NCBI GenBank assembly: GCA_947572725.1
Contig: CANPDB010000008.1
Coordinates: 1-55,391, forward strand
Source of the DNA: an uncultured Clostridium sp.
GTDB lineage: Bacteria > Bacillota > Clostridia > TANB77 > CAG-508
Reading direction: 5' to 3'
Length of the DNA: 55,391 nt
A model generated the notes under the pieces. It saw only the letters and a list, made by a program, of their open reading frames with translations, was not told the DNA's origin and made no database searches. Shown here piece after piece: positions 17,072-25,951 of this stretch (positions within the stretch are counted from its first letter, which is position 1; every line of letters starts with the position of its first letter). Made by a program: the position numbers and the translations under genes.

Positions 17072-18307
17072 ATGAAAACAAAAGAAAAGGCAAAAAAAAG
17101 CATAAAAACTAAACTAAAAAGAATTACATTTTTTTTAGCTTTTACTATTAGTTTATTATGCATAGTCATTTTTTATGACAAATACTTCATAAAAAATAAA
17201 GTATATGCAAAAGAAGTAGGAAGTAGTACAGAAAATGTAAAAATAAGTAATGCAAGTTCAATAGACGTAGAAAAAATATTAGAAAATACAGAAGCACAAA
17301 AAAATAAAGAAGAATATTCAGTAGAAGAAGTAGAATTAGAATATATAACAAAATATAGAAATAATCCAAACTTACCCAAGAATACAATTCAAGTTGTACA
17401 AGAAGGAAGGGAAGGAAAACAACAAATTACTACAAAAAAAGAATATGAAAATGAAGAATTAATAAAAGAAGAGCAAGTATCAATAAAAATAACAAAAGCA
17501 GCAGTTGACAAAATTGTAGAGATTGGTACAGGAAGTGGTACAAATCAATATAAAGTAAAAACAGGAGATTATATATATGTTACCTCAGACAGATTATCTG
17601 TAATGAGTGAACCAAATGAAGAATCTCAAAAAGTAGCAACTTTAGAAAATGGGGAAAAGTTAAAGGTGCTACAAGTTGTAAATGAATGGTATGAAATTAC
17701 AAGTGGAAGTATTACAGGATATGTTAAATCAGAAGCTACAACACCAATAAATAAAGAAATTGAAAATGAGAAAAACAAATCAAATAATGCAAAGACAAAA
17801 TCAGAGTTGATTTCTAAAGTGAATTTCAATATGGAACTTAATAAACCAAGTGGACTTACTTTAGAACAATTTAAAAAAGTATTATCAGATGAGAAAGACA
17901 TAAATAAAATATTTATAAATAATGCAGAGTATTTCTATTATATAGAAAAACAATACAATATAAATGGAATATTTATTGCAGCAATAGGAATACATGAAAG
18001 TGCTTGGGGAACTTCTAAATTAGCAAAAGAAAAGAATAATCTATTTGGTTATGGAGCATATGATTCTAATCCATATAATGGAGCATATCAATTTTCTAAT
18101 TATTCTGAAAGTATAGATTTATTAGCTAGAGTATTAGTTAAATATTATCTTAATCCAAAAGGAACTAATATTTATGGAGGAGAAAAAGCAGTAGGTACAT
18201 ATTATAATGGAGCAACTATAAGTGGAGTAAATACAAAATACGCCTCTGATAAACAATGGTGTAATAAGGTTTATCAGTATATGAAATATTTATACAACAA
18301 ATTATAA
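17072..18307 (+). CDS. secreted wall hydrolase: G5 + SH3 + N-acetylglucosaminidase
   Basis: 411 residues. Signal anchor at about residues 15-40. A G5 domain follows (about 70-155: ELEYITKYRNNPNLPKNTIQ, then VVQEGREGKQQIT, KIVEIGTG), then a bacterial SH3 domain (about 170-225: YVTSDRLSVMSEP, NEWYEITSGSITGYV), then a FlgJ/LytD-type glucosaminidase domain (about 280-411: IAAIGIHESAWGTSKLA with the catalytic Glu, NNLFGYGAYDSNPY). It cuts glycan strands of peptidoglycan outside the cell. I chose ATG 17072 because AGGTGAT stands just before it and a sigma-A promoter overlaps the alternative TTG start at 17027. A stem overlapping the stop codon ends the transcript. Confidence 0.88.
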   Translation: MKTKEKAKKSIKTKLKRITFFLAFTISLLCIVIFYDKYFIKNKVYAKEVGSSTENVKISNASSIDVEKILENTEAQKNKEEYSVEEVELEYITKYRNNPNLPKNTIQVVQEGREGKQQITTKKEYENEELIKEEQVSIKITKAAVDKIVEIGTGSGTNQYKVKTGDYIYVTSDRLSVMSEPNEESQKVATLENGEKLKVLQVVNEWYEITSGSITGYVKSEATTPINKEIENEKNKSNNAKTKSELISKVNFNMELNKPSGLTLEQFKKVLSDEKDINKIFINNAEYFYYIEKQYNINGIFIAAIGIHESAWGTSKLAKEKNNLFGYGAYDSNPYNGAYQFSNYSESIDLLARVLVKYYLNPKGTNIYGGEKAVGTYYNGATISGVNTKYASDKQWCNKVYQYMKYLYNKL

Positions 18308-18336
18308 AAAAATCTTGCTATTTTTTATAATTTGTT
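18296..18336 (+). terminator. terminator whose stem includes the stop codon
   Basis: AACAAATTATAAAAAA (18296-18311) pairs perfectly with TTTTTTATAATTTGTT (18321-18336). The TAA stop of the wall hydrolase lies within the 5' arm. Confidence 0.75.
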
Positions 18337-18409
18337 ATATGATATAGAAGTATAATCATAAATTAGGAAAAATTTACCATAATGAGAGTCAAGAAAGGGG
18401 CACAATTTA

Positions 18410-18817
18410 ATGAAAAAATTGGTAACAATTATTGTTATAATAGTAGCAATAATCGGAATATTTTTATGTACAAATAAAGTATATGCCGAAGAACAAGCAA
18501 TTGATGAACGAACAGAAAGTAAAATCGTCGAAATAAAAGATAATGCAGCTCATTCTTTAGAAGATTATAAAATAAAATATGGCTCAGAAGTATATGGAAC
18601 AGTTGCATACATTTTAAATATAGTTAGAATATATAGTATTCCATTATGTTTTTTAGGAATCGCATTTGGAGCAATTCACCGCTACATTTTAGGTATCAGA
18701 AAACTAGATACTTTAGAACAAGGTATGGGGTTAATTGTAACTTTTGTAACATTATTAATAATATGCCAAATATTACCACTAGCATTTGCAGTGTTCGTAA
18801 AATTTGGAAGGGGGTAA
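18410..18817 (+). CDS. small secreted/membrane protein, VirB2-pilin-like layout
   Basis: 135 residues. Signal peptide (residues 1-26, ending VYAEE), a charged stretch of about 35 residues, then two membrane spans (about 68-92 and 107-128) joined by a short basic loop HRYILGIRKLDT. Signal peptide plus two spans is the layout of TrbC/VirB2-type pilins, but no family motif is diagnostic. The ribosome binding site is AAAGGGG. It ends four bases before the TadZ/CpaE-like gene, so they are translated together. Confidence 0.6.
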   Translation: MKKLVTIIVIIVAIIGIFLCTNKVYAEEQAIDERTESKIVEIKDNAAHSLEDYKIKYGSEVYGTVAYILNIVRIYSIPLCFLGIAFGAIHRYILGIRKLDTLEQGMGLIVTFVTLLIICQILPLAFAVFVKFGRG

Positions 18818-18820
18818 CAA

Positions 18821-21472
18821 ATGAAAGTTCTATTTGCTGTAAGTAATGAAGAGATTTCAGAATCAATCGTAAAAAAATATCAAAAGGAGTATAAAGAAAT
18901 AATTTCATACAAAAATGTTTATTACTTTAATGCAATATTGAAAGAATTACAAAAAGATAAAACATACGATAGAGTAGTAATAAGTGAAGATTTGGAAACA
19001 TTTACTAGTACACAATATGACCAAATCGACAAATTTATTTTTGAAAAATTAGATAGTATAAGTGATGAAGCATCAAATACTAGAGGAAATGACATACCAA
19101 TCATATTAATTTGTTCAGATAGAAGAACAAAATCAGAGCCAATACTAGTAAAACTATTTGGAATTGGTGTTTATGATGCTATCATAGGAAAAGATAGAAG
19201 TATCGATGAAGTATGTAAATTAATAAACAAACCACGTTCAAAGAAAGAAGCAAAAATTTACTATAAAATAGATTCAGAAGATGTAGGGTATCAATCAGAA
19301 AACGAAAACGATGTAAGCGAAATGGAAATACAAAACATTGTAGCACATTATGCTAGATTAGGAAAAAATGAAGACAAATATATTGATAGCTTTAATAATA
19401 TTGCCGCACAATACAATGATACTCAATTAAGAATAATCACAAAATTCTTACCACTAAATGTAAGAGCAGTATTAGAAGAAAAATCATCAAAATATCAACA
19501 AGTAATGTCATTTAATAACAGTGTATCAGATAATTTAAGATATGATAAAAAGAAAGAAGAACAAACAGGACCAAGTGAAAAATTATTAACACAAGGAACA
19601 AAGGAAAGAACTATAACAGAGCCAATTGTAATACCTTCTTCAGTTAACATGAAAGAAGGCAGAAAATTATCAAGAATAAGGACATCTGTTTCAAAAATGA
19701 ATGGAGATGGAGCTCAAAATAATGTTCCAAATTATACACCACAAAATAATATAAAAAACAATACTCCACAAAGCTCTACACCAATACAAGAACAACAAGA
19801 TATATTACCAGGATTTGAAGAATTTACTAATGTCCAAGAAAATGTTGCAAATGTTGCACAACAAAGTAGCATACAACCTAATAATGCACAAGAAGGTGTT
19901 GTACAACAAAGCAGCGTACAGCAAAATAGTGCACAAGAAAGCGTTGCACAACCAAGCAGTGTACAACAAAATAGTATACAAGAAAGTGTCACACAACAAA
20001 GTAATATACAACCAAACAATACACAAGAAAATGCTACTCAAGAAGAACCAGTAGTTCCTGTAAAAAGGGGAAGAGGAAGACCAAGAAAAAATCCTTTACC
20101 AGACGAAAATGCAGAACCAAAAGTTAAAAGAAAAAGAGGAAGACCAAGAAAAAATCCTTTACCAGAAGAGCAAGAAACTCAAAATGCAGAACCAGCTGAA
20201 ACAATTTTACCAGGTTTAAACCAAGGAAATAATAATGCACAACAAAATGACCCATTTGGAGATATACTACCAGGACTAGAAACGAATAATCAAGAAGAAA
20301 ATAAAGAAGATATATTCTTACCAGGATTCGGAGAAGAAACAACAGATAATTTATCAAATATAGAAGAGCCAGAAGATACATTTTTACCTGGATTTGAAGA
20401 TGTAGAAGAGGAAGATTCTACAAATAGCAATTTATTTGAAGGAGAACTAACAAGTAGTGATTTAGCTCAAGCTCCACAAGTAGATACTAGTAATACAGCA
20501 TATAATCAAGATTATTATAATTATAATAATAGTTATAATAGTGGATATAATAGTGATAATTATCAATCAAATGACAATAAACCAAGTAGTATTGAATATC
20601 AAAATACAATAGACTTATCAAGTTTATTAACAGTTGATAAAAGAATAGCAGCATTTGTTGGGACAAGCAAAAATGGAACATCATTTATCCTAAACAATGT
20701 AGCAGAATATATGTCAACTGTAATGGGAGTAAAAACAGCCATTTTAGACACAACAAAAAATAGAAACTCTTACTACATTTATACAAAAAACGAGGAACAA
20801 CTAAGAAACATAGCAGCACATAGTATAGAAGGACTAACACAAGGAATAGCACAAGGAATCAACGTAAACAAAAACTTAACAGTATACACAGCATTGCCAG
20901 ATGAAGATGAATCAATATATCAAGTAGATGAAATATTAGAAACTTTACTAAAAAATTACTCTGTAATATTAATTGACACAGATTTTGAAACATCAATTGG
21001 ATATTTCAAACAAGCACAAGAAATATATTTAGTACAATCTTTAGATATATTAACAATACAACCATTAACAGCATTTTTAAGAGAATTGAAAGCAAAAAAT
21101 GCATTAGATGAGCAAAAATTGAGAATTATATTAAATAAAGTTGTAAAAATAAAAGGAATTACAGAAAAAACAATAATAGGTGGAATGGCATATTACAATG
21201 ATCCAGCAATGTCATTTATGACAGAACTATTTGATAGAAATTCAATAAAATACATTTCAGTACCTTTTGAAGAAGCAACATATACAAGATATTTACAAGG
21301 TGTAATTGAATGTGAGATTAATTTAAAAGGATATTCTAAAAACTTTATAGAAACACTAAAAGGAATAGCAACAACAGTATATTCAGTAAAGTCAGGTAAT
21401 AATGCACAATCAGGTGGGAACTTTTCATCAAATATGAATAATACATTAGAACAAATGAGAAGAAAATATTAA
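18821..21472 (+). CDS. TadZ/CpaE-like ATPase with long disordered linker and AT-hooks
   Basis: 883 residues. The N-terminal part (1-140) resembles an atypical receiver domain (MKVLFAVSNEEIS, PIILICSDRR). After a helical segment comes a disordered region (about 240-590) with degenerate Gln/Asn/Ser repeats of the type NSAQESVAQPSSVQQ, repeated LPGF/LPGL motifs, and two AT-hook-like blocks KRGRGRPRKNPLP (about 415) and KRKRGRPRKNPLP (about 436). The C-terminus (about 605-870) is MinD/ParA-like: AAFVGTSKNGTSFIL stands where the deviant Walker A should be, followed by ILIDTDFE. Both signature lysines are displaced, so ATP binding is doubtful. TadZ/CpaE proteins place pilus or secretion machines; DNA tethering through the AT-hooks is inference. 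Confidence 0.7.
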   Translation: MKVLFAVSNEEISESIVKKYQKEYKEIISYKNVYYFNAILKELQKDKTYDRVVISEDLETFTSTQYDQIDKFIFEKLDSISDEASNTRGNDIPIILICSDRRTKSEPILVKLFGIGVYDAIIGKDRSIDEVCKLINKPRSKKEAKIYYKIDSEDVGYQSENENDVSEMEIQNIVAHYARLGKNEDKYIDSFNNIAAQYNDTQLRIITKFLPLNVRAVLEEKSSKYQQVMSFNNSVSDNLRYDKKKEEQTGPSEKLLTQGTKERTITEPIVIPSSVNMKEGRKLSRIRTSVSKMNGDGAQNNVPNYTPQNNIKNNTPQSSTPIQEQQDILPGFEEFTNVQENVANVAQQSSIQPNNAQEGVVQQSSVQQNSAQESVAQPSSVQQNSIQESVTQQSNIQPNNTQENATQEEPVVPVKRGRGRPRKNPLPDENAEPKVKRKRGRPRKNPLPEEQETQNAEPAETILPGLNQGNNNAQQNDPFGDILPGLETNNQEENKEDIFLPGFGEETTDNLSNIEEPEDTFLPGFEDVEEEDSTNSNLFEGELTSSDLAQAPQVDTSNTAYNQDYYNYNNSYNSGYNSDNYQSNDNKPSSIEYQNTIDLSSLLTVDKRIAAFVGTSKNGTSFILNNVAEYMSTVMGVKTAILDTTKNRNSYYIYTKNEEQLRNIAAHSIEGLTQGIAQGINVNKNLTVYTALPDEDESIYQVDEILETLLKNYSVILIDTDFETSIGYFKQAQEIYLVQSLDILTIQPLTAFLRELKAKNALDEQKLRIILNKVVKIKGITEKTIIGGMAYYNDPAMSFMTELFDRNSIKYISVPFEEATYTRYLQGVIECEINLKGYSKNFIETLKGIATTVYSVKSGNNAQSGGNFSSNMNNTLEQMRRKY

Positions 21473-21497
21473 ACTACAATAAAGAGGGGGAAAAAAA

Positions 21498-22634
21498 GTG
21501 ATAATAGCAGTTGTTATAATATTAGTCGCAATTGTATTAGGACTAATAATATATAATGTATCAATCCATAAAAAAATACAAAAATTTAAAAATATGAACC
21601 AAAGAATTACCAATCTATATGTAGTGCAAGATTTTATGAATGCAATAGGAGAAACAACAACAGTAGAAGAAAAAATTAATAAAATCAATGATATTTTAAT
21701 TGAAAGATATGAAATTAAATACTCAACAATAGTAGTATTTAATGGAGCAGAATATCAAATAAAAGCATCAAATGTAGACAAAAAGCATTGGGATTCTTTA
21801 AAAGCATTACACACAGTGGATATGTTTAAAGATAGTATTGAATCTGCAACACCTAAATATGTTACAGTAAACAATGAAGGTGAAAGATTACCATATCAAC
21901 AAATGGAATTTGGAAGAGCTAAATCAGCAATCTTCTTCCCTCTATATATAGACAATGTATATATCGGATATTGGATTATGGAAAGTGGTACACCACATGA
22001 CTTTGATAATGTTGATACTACAGTGCTAGAAGTAATAAAAGACAATATTGTTTCTGTACTAAAAACAGTAGTACATCAAAAAACATTGGAATCAATTGTA
22101 AGAAAAGATTTATTTACAGGATTATATTCAGAAGAATATTTATATGGAGAAGGAAAGAAAAAAGTAGATCAATACACAATGTCTACTATATGTATGTTTA
22201 ATATTGTAAACATAAAGGAAATTAACACAAATTATTGTAGAGAACTAGGAAATAAAGTAATTACCAAAGTTAGCGAATATATACAAGAAAACATTTCAAA
22301 AGAATATGTTTTTGTAAGATATATGGGACCAAAATTTGTTATTGCATTTTCAGGAGCAGAAGAAAGTGGAGTAGCTGATTTCTTAAATGAAATAAAAGAT
22401 AAAATTGAAACAGCAGAAATTTCCTTAACACCAGAAGAATTAGCAGCAACAAAACTAGAAGTAAAAGATGAAAACAAAAAAGACAAAGATAATTGTGCTG
22501 CCACAACAAAACCAAAATTAAATTTTGCATTATCATCTTATTATAAAGGAACAGGATTAGAAGAAGTTCTAAAAAAACTAGAAGAATATTTAGATAATGC
22601 AGATGAAAATGAAAGTGATATAACCATTATATAA
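21498..22634 (+). CDS. membrane GAF protein with degenerate GGDEF domain
   Basis: 378 residues. One N-terminal span (residues 1-22), a short coiled linker, a GAF-like sensor (about 45-190, with [22 protein letters not shown]), then a GGDEF-like domain (about 200-370). The GGDEF start [14 protein letters not shown] fits the RDxLTGLxN motif, but the active loop reads RYMGPKF in place of GGDEF, so cyclase activity is very unlikely; it may bind a nucleotide or partner. An insertion rich in Lys/Asp ([10 protein letters not shown]) is present. GTG start with GAGGGGG seven bases before. It follows the TadZ-like gene by 25 bp and precedes ireB by 17 bp. Confidence 0.75.
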   Translation: MIIAVVIILVAIVLGLIIYNVSIHKKIQKFKNMNQRITNLYVVQDFMNAIGETTTVEEKINKINDILIERYEIKYSTIVVFNGAEYQIKASNVDKKHWDSLKALHTVDMFKDSIESATPKYVTVNNEGERLPYQQMEFGRAKSAIFFPLYIDNVYIGYWIMESGTPHDFDNVDTTVLEVIKDNIVSVLKTVVHQKTLESIVRKDLFTGLYSEEYLYGEGKKKVDQYTMSTICMFNIVNIKEINTNYCRELGNKVITKVSEYIQENISKEYVFVRYMGPKFVIAFSGAEESGVADFLNEIKDKIETAEISLTPEELAATKLEVKDENKKDKDNCAATTKPKLNFALSSYYKGTGLEEVLKKLEEYLDNADENESDITII

Positions 22635-22651
22635 AGAAGGGAGAGATATAT

Positions 22652-22909
22652 ATGGAGTTTGATGAAACAATGCACTTTAATGTGGAAAGAGAAGAAAATA
22701 CAAAAAGCAAAGAAATACTAAAAGAAGTATATCAAGCTTTAGTAGAAAAGGGATATAATCCAATTAATCAAATTGTAGGATATATCTTATCTGGAGACCC
22801 TACTTATATTACAAGTCATAATGATGCTAGAAATAAAATAAGAACAATAGAAAGAGACGAATTACTAGAAAAAATGGTAAAATATTATATAGGATTAGAT
22901 AAAGAATAA
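22652..22909 (+). CDS. ireB: IreB family regulatory phosphoprotein (UPF0297)
   Basis: 85 residues, the complete IreB family: an N-terminal [11 protein letters not shown] with the Thr phosphorylated by the PASTA kinase IreK in enterococci, then [39 protein letters not shown]. Nearly all Firmicutes carry it directly before ruvX and a DUF1292 gene, as here. Start ATG with AAGGGAGAG. The stop is one base before the ruvX ATG. Confidence 0.96.
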   Translation: MEFDETMHFNVEREENTKSKEILKEVYQALVEKGYNPINQIVGYILSGDPTYITSHNDARNKIRTIERDELLEKMVKYYIGLDKE

Positions 22910-22910
22910 A

Positions 22911-23345
22911 ATGAGAATTTTAGGAATTGATTATGGAGAGGCAAGAGTAGGAATAGCAGTTACTGACGAATTAAATATAACAGCACAAGGGTTAGAAACA
23001 ATTCAAAGAAATGGAACAGATAAAACAATATTAAGAAGATTAGATGAAATACTACAAATATATGAAGTGGATACAATTGTTGTTGGAATGCCATTAAATA
23101 TGAATGGAACTATATCTAAAAGAGCAGAAATAACAGAACAATTTATACATAAACTAAAATGCAAATACAATAAAATAAAAATCGACTCAATAGATGAAAG
23201 ATTAACAACAGTTGAAGCTCATAAAACAATGAATTTTTTAGACGTTAATAAGAATAAAAAAAGAAATATAGTAGATACTATATCTGCAGTATACATTTTA
23301 GAGACTTATTTAAATAAAATAAAAAATTCATTGAAAAAAGATTAG
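22911..23345 (+). CDS. ruvX: YqgF/RuvX family Holliday-junction resolvase-like nuclease
   Basis: 144 residues, full length. RNase H-like fold: RILGIDYGEARVGIAVTDE with the first catalytic Asp at about residue 5, IVVGMPLNMNGT (about 58-69), DERLTTVEAHK (about 98-108) and a final Asp region NIVDTISAVYILETYL. The family is linked to pre-16S rRNA 5' maturation and possibly Holliday-junction cleavage. The start is coupled to ireB and relies on a ribosome binding site inside that gene. Confidence 0.95.
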   Translation: MRILGIDYGEARVGIAVTDELNITAQGLETIQRNGTDKTILRRLDEILQIYEVDTIVVGMPLNMNGTISKRAEITEQFIHKLKCKYNKIKIDSIDERLTTVEAHKTMNFLDVNKNKKRNIVDTISAVYILETYLNKIKNSLKKD

Positions 23346-23410
23346 AAATAAGTTATGATAATATTATATTAAAATAAATATATAATGTTAAAATTTGAAA
23401 GGAGAAAAAT

Positions 23411-23716
23411 ATGGAAGAGAATTTTGAAGGAGAAGAATTAGATAATATAGTAATATTAAATGATGAAGAAGGAAATGAAGTTAAATTTGAATTTTTAGAT
23501 TTAGTTGAATTAAATGATGAAGAATATGTTATATTATTACCTGTAAATGACGAAGGAGAAGAAGACGAAGGAGAAGTAGTAATATTAAAAATTGAAGACA
23601 CTGATGATGATTCAGAAGAAGAATCATATATAGGTGTAGAAGATGAAGAAGTCTTAAACGAAGTATTTGAAATATTTAAAGAAAAATTTAAAAACGATTT
23701 TGATTTTGTAGACTAA
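23411..23716 (+). CDS. DUF1292 protein (YrzB family)
   Basis: 101 residues, strongly acidic. DUF1292 signature: NIVILNDEEGNEVKFEFLDL, NDEEYVILLPV, VVILKIEDTDD and a C-terminal EDEEVLNEVFEIF. The standard third member of the ireB-ruvX-yrzB cluster; molecular role unknown. The ribosome binding site is AAAGGAG. A terminator follows. Confidence 0.9.
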   Translation: MEENFEGEELDNIVILNDEEGNEVKFEFLDLVELNDEEYVILLPVNDEGEEDEGEVVILKIEDTDDDSEEESYIGVEDEEVLNEVFEIFKEKFKNDFDFVD

Positions 23717-23739
23717 ATATAAGTAAGGATAGAGGAGGT

Positions 23740-23775
23740 AAAGGCGAAATTAATTTTTTGCTTTTGCCTTTTTAT
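23740..23775 (+). terminator. terminator after DUF1292 gene
   Basis: AAAGGCGAAA / TTTTGCCTTT (one mismatch) followed by T residues. Confidence 0.7.
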
Positions 23776-23865
23776 ATTTTGTAAAAAATAAATATGGCAG
23801 AAGTTAGATTTTTATAAAAATTATATACATTTATTAAATATTAAAAAAGAAAAGAGGTAAAACAA

Positions 23866-24345
23866 ATGAAAAATTTTTCCACATGGTTATTAGTTTTATT
23901 TATGGGAATGTTCTGGGTATTTAGAATAATAGTAGCGTTAATGTCAGAAATATCAACAGACTTTCCATTCACACCATTAAATCAACAAATGGAAATAATA
24001 CTATTATTTGTAGTATTATTGTGTATGATATTAATAGTAAAAAGAAAAATTGTAGGAGCACTAATATATTTACTAGCATATGGAATGTACTTTGGAGTAG
24101 ACCTATTAAATAGTGTAAACTTAATACTAAAATCAGAAGAAGCAATTGGCTTAAATACATATACAAATACATTTATATCATTAATAGGAATGGTAATACC
24201 TATAGCTGTATTATTTGACCTATTATTAGATAAAAACAGAAAAAACAATCCAAGAGACAAAAAAACAGATTGGTTTTATAAAAACGAAAACTTTGACAGA
24301 AAAATGGACGAAAGAGCAGACAAAAACAATTACAGAACAATGTAA
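23866..24345 (+). CDS. small membrane protein with C-terminal TDWFY motif
   Basis: 159 residues, four membrane spans (about residues 7-27, 43-60, 65-82 and 101-124) and a cytoplasmic tail NPRDKKTDWFYKNENFDRK. The tail matches that of the protein at 13229-13723 although the membrane parts do not obviously align. The ribosome binding site AAAGAGG precedes the ATG. The gene ends in a TGCCA-family hairpin. Function unknown. Confidence 0.65.
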   Translation: MKNFSTWLLVLFMGMFWVFRIIVALMSEISTDFPFTPLNQQMEIILLFVVLLCMILIVKRKIVGALIYLLAYGMYFGVDLLNSVNLILKSEEAIGLNTYTNTFISLIGMVIPIAVLFDLLLDKNRKNNPRDKKTDWFYKNENFDRKMDERADKNNYRTM

Positions 24346-24420
24346 TTGCCAAAAGGTTGCCAATGGTTCCGGGTTTAAATGGCAACTTTTTGTCATTGGG
24401 GACGGAGAATTTTGGCAATT
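24344..24420. repeat. nested TGCCA-family hairpins, likely terminator
   Basis: Inner hairpin AAAGGTTGCCA / TGGCAACTTTTT (24352-24391) with loop TGGTTCCGGGTTTAAA, the reverse complement of the loop at 13739-13753. Outer arms AATTGCCAAAA (24344-24354) and TTTTGGCAATT (24410-24420) enclose GGGGACGGA. Confidence 0.7.
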
Positions 24421-24472
24421 TCTAAACTTATCTTTATTCAATAAAAATTTTAATATTAATTATGGAGGGAAT

Positions 24473-25063
24473 ATGAAAATAGGTATTGATATTGATGGAG
24501 TAATAACAAATATAGAACAATTTGTAATAGATTATATTAGTAAATATTGTGTTGAAAATAATATTGAATATAATATAGGAAATAGTTGTTACAACTATTG
24601 TAAGACATTTAATATTAGTAAGGAAATCGAAATGGATTTTTGGAATGAATATTTAGAAAGTTATGCAATAAACGAAAAAGCGAGACCTTTTGCATCAGAA
24701 GTTATAAAGAAACTAAAAGAGGAGGGGCATGAAATATATATAATAACGGCTAGATGGTTAACAAATAGAGATGATGATAAGGGAGAAAAAATGAGAGATA
24801 TAGTCAGAAAGTGGCTATTTGAAAATAATATATTGTATGATGAATTAATTTTTTCAAAAGGAGACAAAGAAAGGAAATTTCAGGAGATTACTGAAAATAA
24901 AATAGATTTGATGATTGAGGATGCTCCAAATAATGTAAAAGAAATATCAGACATAGTTCCAGTAATATGTTATAATGCAGAATATAATAAAGATTGTATT
25001 GGCGATAAAATATATAGGTGCTATAGTTGGTATGATATATATAAGAAAATAAATAGTTTTTAG
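24473..25063 (+). CDS. HAD-family 5'-nucleotidase-like phosphatase
   Basis: 196 residues. HAD motif I is KIGIDIDGVI (nucleophile Asp about residue 5, acid/base Asp about 7). Motif II is YIITARW (Thr), followed by LIFSKGDKERKF with the motif III Lys and DLMIEDAP (motif IV). The layout matches the cytosolic 5'(3')-deoxyribonucleotidase / NT5C-type group; the substrate is inference. Start ATG 24473 with ATGGAGGGA just upstream; the frame is open further 5', but that part crosses the repeat hairpin. A hairpin at 25104-25130 probably ends the transcript. Confidence 0.8.
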   Translation: MKIGIDIDGVITNIEQFVIDYISKYCVENNIEYNIGNSCYNYCKTFNISKEIEMDFWNEYLESYAINEKARPFASEVIKKLKEEGHEIYIITARWLTNRDDDKGEKMRDIVRKWLFENNILYDELIFSKGDKERKFQEITENKIDLMIEDAPNNVKEISDIVPVICYNAEYNKDCIGDKIYRCYSWYDIYKKINSF

Positions 25064-25103
25064 AAACAAAATCGCAAATATCTTATGGAATTAGAAAGAA
25101 TTA

Positions 25104-25130
25104 TGCCAAAAAAACTCATCCCTTTTGGCA
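25104..25130. terminator. TGCCA-family hairpin before tsaC
   Basis: TGCCAAAA (25104-25111) pairs with TTTTGGCA (25123-25130) around AAACTCATCCC. It is placed directly before the ribosome binding site of the next gene. Confidence 0.55.
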
Positions 25131-25146
25131 ACCAAAGGAGGCAAAA

Positions 25147-25788
25147 ATGACCCAATACCTAAAAAAAGAAGAAATAAATGATGAAGTTATTAATGAAATA
25201 GCAAATGCACTGAAAGAAGGAAAATTGGTTATTTTTCCAACAGACACAGTTTATGGAATAGGAACAAATGCTTATGATGGAGAAGCTTGTGAAAAAATAT
25301 ATCAAGTTAAAGGAAGACCTAAATATAAACCATTAATTATTTTAATATCAGAAATTTCTATGCTAGAAAAGATAGTTAATTATATAAGTCCAGCAGAACA
25401 AAAGCTAATAGATACTTTTTGGCCTGGACCTTTAACAATAACATTTAATAAAAGAGATGGTATTTTACCCGATGTTATATTAGCAGGTTATACACATATT
25501 GGAATACGACTTATAAAAGAGGGTCTTATACATAACCTTATTCAAACAGCAGGTGTTCCAATTGTTGCTCCAAGCGCAAATCTTTCTGGTAATAGTACAG
25601 GAACCAAAATGGAAAATATTATCAAAGAATTTCATAGTAAAGTAGACTATATTTTAGATTATGGAGATATAGAAAATGATACTGTATCTACAATTGTTCA
25701 AGTAGAAGATGAGAAAGTTGTTGTTATAAGAGAAGGTAAAATAAAAAAAGAAGAGATAGCCGAAGTTTTACCATTAAAAGAAGAATAA
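25147..25788 (+). CDS. tsaC: threonylcarbamoyl-AMP synthase (TsaC/YrdC family)
   Basis: 213 residues: a single YrdC domain without the extra Sua5 domain. Makes threonylcarbamoyl-AMP from threonine, bicarbonate and ATP for t6A37 of tRNA. Seen: LVIFPTDTVYGIGTNAYD (about 28-45), IYQVKGRPKYKPLIILI (KxR and nearby Lys/Arg residues), FWPGPLTITF, IGIRLI, PIVAPSANLSGNSTGT and VVIREGKI near the end. AAAGGAGG gives a strong ribosome binding site. It is the last chromosomal gene before the island. Confidence 0.93.
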   Translation: MTQYLKKEEINDEVINEIANALKEGKLVIFPTDTVYGIGTNAYDGEACEKIYQVKGRPKYKPLIILISEISMLEKIVNYISPAEQKLIDTFWPGPLTITFNKRDGILPDVILAGYTHIGIRLIKEGLIHNLIQTAGVPIVAPSANLSGNSTGTKMENIIKEFHSKVDYILDYGDIENDTVSTIVQVEDEKVVVIREGKIKKEEIAEVLPLKEE

Positions 25789-25815
25789 TAGTTATACAAG
25801 ATTGGAAGTGAAAAA

Positions 25816-25854
25816 ATGAGTGATAGAGAAAATTCGACAAATATCAACTGGTAA
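25816..25854 (+). pseudogene. rbgA 5'-end scar A (12-codon remnant)
   Basis: Ribosome binding site GGAAGTG (25804-25810), ATG and a short frame MSDRENSTNINW then TAA. The real rbgA at 33013 has the same site GGAAGTG, a short variable start and then VNINWYPGHMAK. The DNA match to rbgA ends in ATCAACTGGTA (25843-25853 and 33049-33059). I read this as the old rbgA start cut off by integration. A sister scar lies at 27393. Confidence 0.65.
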
Positions 25855-25951
25855 AGCTTGATTTTAGTAAAACTATTTAAAAAACTTGAAAAATAAGCAT
25901 TTCTTTAAAATAGGTTTTTACATATTTCAATAAAAAGTGAGGTGAAAGAGA

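Noticed and set aside
19732..20054. Overlapping frames in the Q/N-rich repeats of the TadZ-like gene
   Set aside because: Repetitive codons open several frames at once; only the long frame has a start, domains on both sides and neighbours in step.
24293..24472. 60-residue N-terminal extension of the HAD nucleotidase
   Set aside because: The extension crosses the end of the preceding gene and the TGCCA hairpin. HAD motif I begins directly at ATG 24473, which has its own ribosome binding site.
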